This document shows positions 59,169 through 64,000 of a stretch of DNA of 64,000 bases, in pieces (within the stretch, counting starts at the first letter, position 1; each line of letters starts with the position of its first letter). The translations under genes and the position numbers were made by a program. The stretch covers positions 1-64,000 of IMG/VR virus record IMGVR_UViG_3300028274_000008; one strand, written 5' to 3'. Origin of the DNA: a virus. The notes under the pieces were generated by a model. It searched no databases and was not told the origin of the DNA. It worked only from the letters and a program-made list of their open reading frames with translations.

Positions 59169-59346
59169 CAAAGAATGGGAACGGGTCCAACGGATGCGAA
59201 GAGAGCATGATCCATTAGTTAAAGGTGGTCATTACCATGAAGTACCAGACTTTGGTGCTTACGATGGTACTGGTAAAGGGATGCCAAATCATAATAAAAA
59301 GAAAGCCCTTAAACCAAAGAAATCATATTACAAGAAAAAGAAATGA
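59158..59346 (+). CDS. Small basic protein, 62 residues
   Basis: Overlaps the previous gene by 11 bases. Strongly basic, ending in KKALKPKKSYYKKKK, with a Gly/Asp/His-rich centre. Nucleic-acid binding is plausible. No family. Confidence 0.5.
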   Translation: MKSSKEWERVQRMRREHDPLVKGGHYHEVPDFGAYDGTGKGMPNHNKKKALKPKKSYYKKKK

Positions 59347-59522
59347 ATAAATTATTTATTATATTTTTGGTTCTATTACTTTCAGCCTGTAATCAGGTTA
59401 AAACAACTGAACTAGAAGAAAAGAAATATTGGCATGAGTTGAGGAAGAAATATGTTCCTTTAAGATCTTCAGCAATCATAAAACATATTAAACGACATCC
59501 AGGATTAAAGGAAAAGAGATGA
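59343..59522 (+). CDS. Small lipoprotein, 59 residues
   Basis: Signal peptide with lipobox LLSAC (Cys16) after a hydrophobic core. The mature part is basic and helical. Coupled at both ends by ATGA. Its position next to a small membrane protein and a peptidase suggests a lysis function of the outer-membrane spanin type, though it is not proline-rich. Confidence 0.55.
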   Translation: MNKLFIIFLVLLLSACNQVKTTELEEKKYWHELRKKYVPLRSSAIIKHIKRHPGLKEKR

Positions 59523-59638
59523 AGATCTTTATTGAGAATTTAATTACACTTTGTTTTGTAATTTTCCTTAATGTAATGCTTTTCTGTTATGGTAGAAAGA
59601 ATGTTAATAAAATATTTTTAGAGGAAAAATACAGATGA
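59519..59638 (+). CDS. Small membrane protein, 39 residues
   Basis: Single hydrophobic helix (residues about 7-24) followed by a basic tail. Overlaps the lipoprotein and the peptidase by 4 bases each. Could be a small holin or inner-membrane spanin. No family assigned. Confidence 0.45.
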   Translation: MKIFIENLITLCFVIFLNVMLFCYGRKNVNKIFLEEKYR

Positions 59639-60030
59639 GATCACCAACTGGTTCAAATGAAATAAGAATGGATTCAATGGGTAGTGGTGTATATGGTGCT
59701 CCCAGAGGCCACAGAAAGCATCGAGGTACTGATTATATCGTTATTCCGGGCGCAGCAGTAGTAGCACCTATCTCAGGTGAAATAACCCGTATAGCGATAC
59801 CTTACGTGGGACAGGAGTATAGTGGCCTGGTTATTACCAGTAAAGCCATGACAGTTAAATTATTTTACTTTAAACCACTATCAGAAATTGTTGGGAATAC
59901 TATACGAGAAGGAATGGTTATTGGATTTGCTCAGGATGTTTCAAAGATGTATGGAGAAGACATGCTCCCCCATATACACCTTCAAATAGATAGAATCAGT
60001 CAGAACCCTGCAGATTGGATAAATCTTTAG
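59635..60030 (+). CDS. M23-type peptidoglycan endopeptidase
   Basis: A 131-residue, single-domain protein. Active-site metal ligands of the LytM/M23 family: HRGTDYIV (H...D) near residues 30-36, and HIHLQ near residue 115 (HxH). No signal peptide. Such enzymes cut peptide cross-links during lysis. Converges with the minus-strand gene at 59996 (35-base overlap). Confidence 0.85.
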   Translation: MRSPTGSNEIRMDSMGSGVYGAPRGHRKHRGTDYIVIPGAAVVAPISGEITRIAIPYVGQEYSGLVITSKAMTVKLFYFKPLSEIVGNTIREGMVIGFAQDVSKMYGEDMLPHIHLQIDRISQNPADWINL

Positions 60031-60424
60031 AATGCTTGTGTTGCCCAGCCAAAGCAATAAATGCTTTGGCATTCCTTTCAATATGTTTTGCGTTATTTGC
60101 TATTAGTACAGCATTACTAGTGGTAAAAACTCTATTAATTCCCATTGCACCAAACAGAATAACAAATAAACCAACGGCAATACCAATAATTTTAAATGAA
60201 CTTTGTTTACTGGTTTTGTCGTCAATCTTGGTATACACACCACCGATTCTTTCGTCACATTTGTCTTCACTTCTTTTCATAAAATCTTTTAAATCTTTTT
60301 GAGTTACTGTATGGGCTAAACATACCGCAGTCATTTTAGTAGATAGTTCAATGAGAATATCATGATCTGATGCTTTTGTCAGATGATCAGTATAACGTCT
60401 TTTAAGTAATTGAGGGGTACTCAT
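59996..60424 (-). CDS. Membrane protein with one TM helix, XhlA-like or holin-like
   Basis: A 142-residue protein. An N-terminal helical domain of about 75 residues, one transmembrane helix near 78-100 (IIGIAVGLFVILFGAMGI), and a short C-terminal tail. The pattern soluble helical part plus single TM is like XhlA-type lysis proteins. Its late-strand orientation fits lysis. It overlaps the M23 gene 3' end. Confidence 0.6.
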   Translation of the reverse strand: MSTPQLLKRRYTDHLTKASDHDILIELSTKMTAVCLAHTVTQKDLKDFMKRSEDKCDERIGGVYTKIDDKTSKQSSFKIIGIAVGLFVILFGAMGINRVFTTSNAVLIANNAKHIERNAKAFIALAGQHKHSKDLSNLQGSD

Positions 60425-60447
60425 AATCAGCTCCGGTGTGCGTTAAA

Positions 60448-60651
60448 TTATTCTACCCAACCTTCAAAACTATAAGCGATACCTGCACCAGTTGCAGTAC
60501 CAATTGCTCTTACATCAATATCAGCTGCAGCAATAATAGGTACATGCCTGGAAACGTTAAGTGTTGTTTTTACTGTAGTAGTAATCGTCCCCCAAACAAG
60601 TGAGGGTACCAGACCAAGTAATAAGATAAAAATTGAAAGTGCACGTTTCAT
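60448..60651 (-). CDS. Secreted small protein
   Basis: A 67-residue protein with a clear signal peptide (MKRALSIFILLLGLVPSLVWG, cleavage after about residue 21). The remaining 46 residues are Thr/Ala/Val-rich, likely a beta segment. Could be periplasmic or virion-associated. No family. Confidence 0.5.
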   Translation of the reverse strand: MKRALSIFILLLGLVPSLVWGTITTTVKTTLNVSRHVPIIAAADIDVRAIGTATGAGIAYSFEGWVE

Positions 60652-60663
60652 ACTGTTTTCCTT

Positions 60664-61008
60664 TTATGTAGTTAAAACTGCATCATCTTTTACAATAAGA
60701 GTAAATTGTGACCAGAGTAAGCCACCAACATTATCAGCAGCATCATAAACAATAAACTCTACTAAATCTCCTTTCTTTCTGGAAGCAGCTAAACCAAGAG
60801 AATACGGTTTAATTGTTACTTGGCCATTAGGAGCGTCATCAACAAAAGCAAGAGGATACGTATCTGAATCATAATAAGTATCCTGATACTTAATCTCGTA
60901 TTTAGTTATATTATTCATATCTAATTCAGGTAGAGTAACCCCATTTTTAACCAAAGTAATCAAAATAGGGTTACTACGATCTTCATATATTATTGCTTTA
61001 GCAACCAT
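60664..61008 (-). CDS. Beta-rich virion protein, 114 residues
   Basis: A beta-rich domain with short strands separated by Asp/Asn/Gly turns, similar in style to the fibre adaptor at 18847. Follows the appendage genes. Probably a tail or appendage component. No family recognised. Confidence 0.55.
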   Translation of the reverse strand: MVAKAIIYEDRSNPILITLVKNGVTLPELDMNNITKYEIKYQDTYYDSDTYPLAFVDDAPNGQVTIKPYSLGLAASRKKGDLVEFIVYDAADNVGGLLWSQFTLIVKDDAVLTT

Positions 61009-61018
61009 AATTTACTCC

Positions 61019-61843
61019 TTAATCAAGATCTACATCAAAGGCGCCGGCTACCAGTTGAACTGTATCACCAGTGGTTGGAGTCTGATCAATTATGTTGGTA
61101 TTATCAAATGCCAGCAGATCACCACCAACACCTGACAGATCATCAATAATAAAGAGAGAGGTTACCAAGCCCCATGAACCAGAAGGAATATTAAACACTA
61201 TTCCTGTATTGTTTTGGGTTACTCCCTGTAAAGCTGCATCGATACTTGAAGCAGGTACAGGTTCCCGGGCATAATTATTACCAGAGCATTCAGTAACATC
61301 CCCAATACCATCTGAATCAGAAATAGTAGCAGTAGCCAAACCAAAATGAATAGTTGCATTAGGAGAAGGCCAGGGTTGGTTCCTAAACATTAAATCTAAC
61401 ATTTGATGTACTGCTACATCAGTAAAGCCATTGGTAGAGGCACCAATTGATATCTCTATTTCAGCTGCAGGAATCTTTGGGGTGTTACCATTCACAACAT
61501 TCCAAGAGCTGTTAAATGCACCAAAAGCAAGCATATTTCCAGCAGAAGCGGCATCACAGATAGCATAATGAGTAATAACACTACCAGAAGCTCCACCAGC
61601 TTGAGCAAATTCAATATCCAATGCCTGAACAATCTTTCTTAAAGCAGCTGCATTGAAAGAAGTTACGGTAAAAGATTTTCTTACATAATTAGTGTAATCA
61701 GTTTCCACAATAGTTGAACCGGTACTCGCAGCAGTTGGTGCTGCAGTGCACAATGCAAGATATAAAGTTGCAGCTGGAGTGTATGCTGCCTTAAAAATGT
61801 GGTCTACAAGCTCAGTTGTAGCAAAATCGGATAAAGTTCCCAT
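61019..61843 (-). CDS. Tail fibre or appendage protein with two related domains
   Basis: A 274-residue protein whose halves resemble each other. Each has an N-terminal LSDFATTEL.DHIF- or FTDVAVHQMLDLMF-like helix, a strand-rich middle with NYVRKS or NYAREP, and a later WGLVTS/SVITHYAI.DA segment. This resembles a domain found in phage tail fibre proteins. A receptor-binding role is inferred. Confidence 0.65.
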   Translation of the reverse strand: MGTLSDFATTELVDHIFKAAYTPAATLYLALCTAAPTAASTGSTIVETDYTNYVRKSFTVTSFNAAALRKIVQALDIEFAQAGGASGSVITHYAICDAASAGNMLAFGAFNSSWNVVNGNTPKIPAAEIEISIGASTNGFTDVAVHQMLDLMFRNQPWPSPNATIHFGLATATISDSDGIGDVTECSGNNYAREPVPASSIDAALQGVTQNNTGIVFNIPSGSWGLVTSLFIIDDLSGVGGDLLAFDNTNIIDQTPTTGDTVQLVAGAFDVDLD

Positions 61844-61855
61844 AATCTCTCCTGT

Positions 61856-63682
61856 TTAATTAATATTTACAATCATATTATCTTGCGTAACACTTAAGGC
61901 TAAAGCATCAGTGGCATTTATTATAGTCAAAAGGTCTTGGCTGGTTATAAAACTTAAAACATCTGTTGGCAATAAAATTAATATATGTGTAATAATTGCC
62001 AGGTCATCAGTAGTTAAACTTTGATTAGCTAAAGCAGCAACCAAGTTTAATAAGAATTCCATTGTGATGTCAGTTGTTAAAGAATCATTTTCTAAAGCCA
62101 TAAGTAAATTTAAAACTAAAGCATCATCAATTGTACTGGTACTACTGGTGTTTAAAATCTCTGTAATCAATGGACGGATAACATTAGCATCCATACCAGT
62201 GGTACTTGATGTATTAACTAAATTAGTAATCAATCGGTAGATAAAAATTTTATCAACATCAGTAACACTGGAAGCATTGGCAATATCAGCAATTAACTGT
62301 AAATATATTTTATGATCAATTGCAGTTGTAGCCGAAGCATTAGCCAGGCTTGTAACAAGAGATCTTATAAATCCATGGATTATTCCGGTAGTAGCAGATA
62401 AATTATTTATAACTGCTAACAGCAGTCTATTAACTATTGGATCAATGCCAGGAGTAATAGAAAGATTATTTATATTAGTTAATAAGTCCCTGGTAAATTG
62501 TAAATCAATAGCAGTAACAGTTGAGGTATTAGCTAAATTAACAATAATGTTAGCAAGTCTTTCCCAATCTATATCAGTAACTGCTGAAGTATTAGTTAAA
62601 GCACATAAAATATCTCTAGTAGTTATTGGGTCAGTAGTAGTTACAGCTGAAGCATTAACCAGATCAACCAATAAATTAATGTTAGCAACAAGACCAGCAT
62701 CGGTAGTAAAAGAGCTATTAGCAAGATTAACAAGAAGGAAACGTTCCCTTGTTTCCATTATTAAATCATACCCATCTTCTAATAAGAGAAAACCAGAATC
62801 ATCTTCAAGTATGATTCGATCATACTGAGCATCAAATAAATTATCAATATCAGCAGTTAAAGAAGCATTAAGTAATGCTGCAACAAAAACTCTAGGTACC
62901 GTCTTATCTATACCAGCTACAGCAGAAAGATTGGTTAGAGTAGCAGTTATTGTTTTTTTAACTGTCGGATCAATTCCAGATGTAACTGAAGTATTAGCCA
63001 AAGCTGAAACCAAATAAAAAACATACAGATAATCAATATCTGAAGTAAGTGTATCATCTAGTAAAACAGTTGTAATACTCCGAGTTACCGTTGGTACTAC
63101 AATACCTGTGGTAGATGAAGCGTTAGCTAAGTTTGTTGTTTGGTTCAAAGTTTTTTTCAGATCTATGGCTGTAGTAGCTGAAGCATTAGCAAGACTGGTG
63201 GTAAGCAGTCTAACTGTAGTTGGATCTACTGTAGTTAGAGCAGAGGTATTCTGTAAATCAGCAACTACTGGTCTTGTGATAATTATATCAGAAGCAGTAA
63301 TTACAGAAATATTATTTAAATCAACAATATACTTTATAGTAATTTGTTGGTCTATTCCTGTTTCTAATATAAGCTTAAACCCATCTTCTAGTAATAAATT
63401 ATTATCATTTTCTAATGCTAAAGTATCTCCTCCTGGTAGAGTTGATGTATTTAATGCCATTACAGAGAGGTTCCGGGTTACCGTAGGGGATACATCCAGT
63501 AAAGCAGAAACATTGCTTAAATCGACTATTATGGCCCTTGTGTGGGTTATTTCAATAGCAGTAGTAACTGAAGTGTTTTCAATAGATGTAGTAAGGTCAA
63601 TAAATGTCTTTTCTAATTCAAGACTAAAACCGTCTTCAAGGAGTAGATTGGAACCATCTTCTAATAATAATATATCTGCCAT
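61856..63682 (-). CDS. Virion protein with about 22 copies of a 21-residue repeat
   Basis: A 608-residue protein. The ends and centre carry LLLEDG-type segments seen in phage appendage proteins (residues 4-18, near 90-105, and near 290-305). Most of the rest is a tandem 21-residue repeat of the form xxLxNxSxTTxIDxxxxRxL, about 22 copies. It may form a long beta or alpha solenoid stalk. Composition and context indicate a tail or appendage protein. Confidence 0.75.
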   Translation of the reverse strand: MADILLLEDGSNLLLEDGFSLELEKTFIDLTTSIENTSVTTAIEITHTRAIIVDLSNVSALLDVSPTVTRNLSVMALNTSTLPGGDTLALENDNNLLLEDGFKLILETGIDQQITIKYIVDLNNISVITASDIIITRPVVADLQNTSALTTVDPTTVRLLTTSLANASATTAIDLKKTLNQTTNLANASSTTGIVVPTVTRSITTVLLDDTLTSDIDYLYVFYLVSALANTSVTSGIDPTVKKTITATLTNLSAVAGIDKTVPRVFVAALLNASLTADIDNLFDAQYDRIILEDDSGFLLLEDGYDLIMETRERFLLVNLANSSFTTDAGLVANINLLVDLVNASAVTTTDPITTRDILCALTNTSAVTDIDWERLANIIVNLANTSTVTAIDLQFTRDLLTNINNLSITPGIDPIVNRLLLAVINNLSATTGIIHGFIRSLVTSLANASATTAIDHKIYLQLIADIANASSVTDVDKIFIYRLITNLVNTSSTTGMDANVIRPLITEILNTSSTSTIDDALVLNLLMALENDSLTTDITMEFLLNLVAALANQSLTTDDLAIITHILILLPTDVLSFITSQDLLTIINATDALALSVTQDNMIVNIN

Positions 63683-63696
63683 TTGTCAGCTCCGTA

Positions 63697-64000
63697 TTAC
63701 ATTAATTCTTTTGGTTCACCGGTTAATTGTTTTGTTTCATCAAATATTGGAAGCAGGCAATCATCTATTGGAGTCATCTCACTTGCATTAATTGGTCCAA
63801 TAACACCTGCTCGTTCCATACCCTCAGCGTAAAGCTCTGAACAGAAAAGCTTATCAAAGTCTTCTTTCTGATCAGGCAGGAAATCAATGGCACTACCCAA
63901 TGCTTGAACCAAATCATAAGGCTTACCCTCTTGGGCTCTCATCCAGGTAAAGAATTTATCCTCATCAAATAAAGCTCTGGCTGACTTGGATAATGGTAGC
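63697..64000 (-). CDS. Permuted papain-like peptidase/amidase C-terminus, partial
   Basis: The frame is open to the window edge; the visible 100 residues are the C-terminal part. The sequence FCSELYAEGMERAGVI ... MTPIDDCLL is the pattern of YaeF/YiiX-type permuted papain-fold (C92-like) enzymes, with the Cys in the CSEL motif as nucleophile. Found in many phages next to virion or lysis genes. Start lies outside the window. Confidence 0.72.
   Translation of the reverse strand, partial: LPLSKSARALFDEDKFFTWMRAQEGKPYDLVQALGSAIDFLPDQKEDFDKLFCSELYAEGMERAGVIGPINASEMTPIDDCLLPIFDETKQLTGEPKELM

Noticed and set aside
63108-63791. Long plus-strand frame opposite the 608-residue repeat protein
   Set aside because: It is the mirror frame of the 63-bp DNA repeats on the minus strand; there is no ribosome-binding site and the frame has repeat-derived composition.

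Overview
The window is most of the genome of a lytic, N4-like podovirus (Schitoviridae type) with an AT-rich genome. The evidence is a T7-like RNA polymerase split into two early proteins (RNAP1 and RNAP2), an N4-type portal, terminase and capsid module, an N4-type replication module, and a giant partial gene at the left edge in the slot of the N4 virion RNA polymerase. Five early promoters look like the deoxyhairpin promoters used by N4 virion RNA polymerase. No tRNA, integrase or lysogeny gene was seen. The host cannot be named from the sequence.

Layout. Positions 1-24.2 kb are on the minus strand: virion and packaging genes, with terminase near 20-22 kb and the giant virion protein gene running off the left edge. 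Five genes separate the capsid gene from the giant gene, as in N4. At 24.2-25.0 kb lies a gene-poor, repeat-rich stretch where minus-strand late genes and plus-strand early genes diverge. By comparison with N4 this is probably where the two ends of the linear genome are joined in a circular assembly. Positions 25-33 kb (plus) hold early genes: hairpin promoters, a structured non-coding RNA of about 350 nt, small proteins, RadC, peptide deformylase and RNAP1/RNAP2. Positions 33-60 kb (plus) hold middle and replication genes: MoxR-type ATPase with VWA partner, Dda-like helicase, DNA polymerase, RuvC-like resolvase, PD-(D/E)XK nuclease, AEP primase/helicase, Sak4-like ATPase, SSB-like protein and WGR-ligase, ending in a lysis-like cassette. 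Positions 60-64 kb (minus) hold tail or appendage genes converging on the replication operon.

The most striking element is at 37.26-38.51 kb. A Nop/IS110-like helix-hairpin-helix protein of 289 residues is followed 4 bases later by an array with an exact 36-nt period: two alternating 9-nt repeats separated by two 9-nt variable spacers, for ten units. This is the architecture of TIGR-Tas (tandem interspaced guide RNA) systems. The protein carries no recognisable RuvC or HNH nuclease.

Mobile introns and homing genes have hit the replication module three times: group I introns with HNH genes in the MoxR-type ATPase and the Sak4-like ATPase, and a free-standing HNH/AP2-type gene that splits DNA polymerase inside its proofreading domain, leaving Exo I/II and Exo III on different polypeptides. 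A Gp49/66-Tad2 fusion near the terminase is a candidate anti-Thoeris factor.
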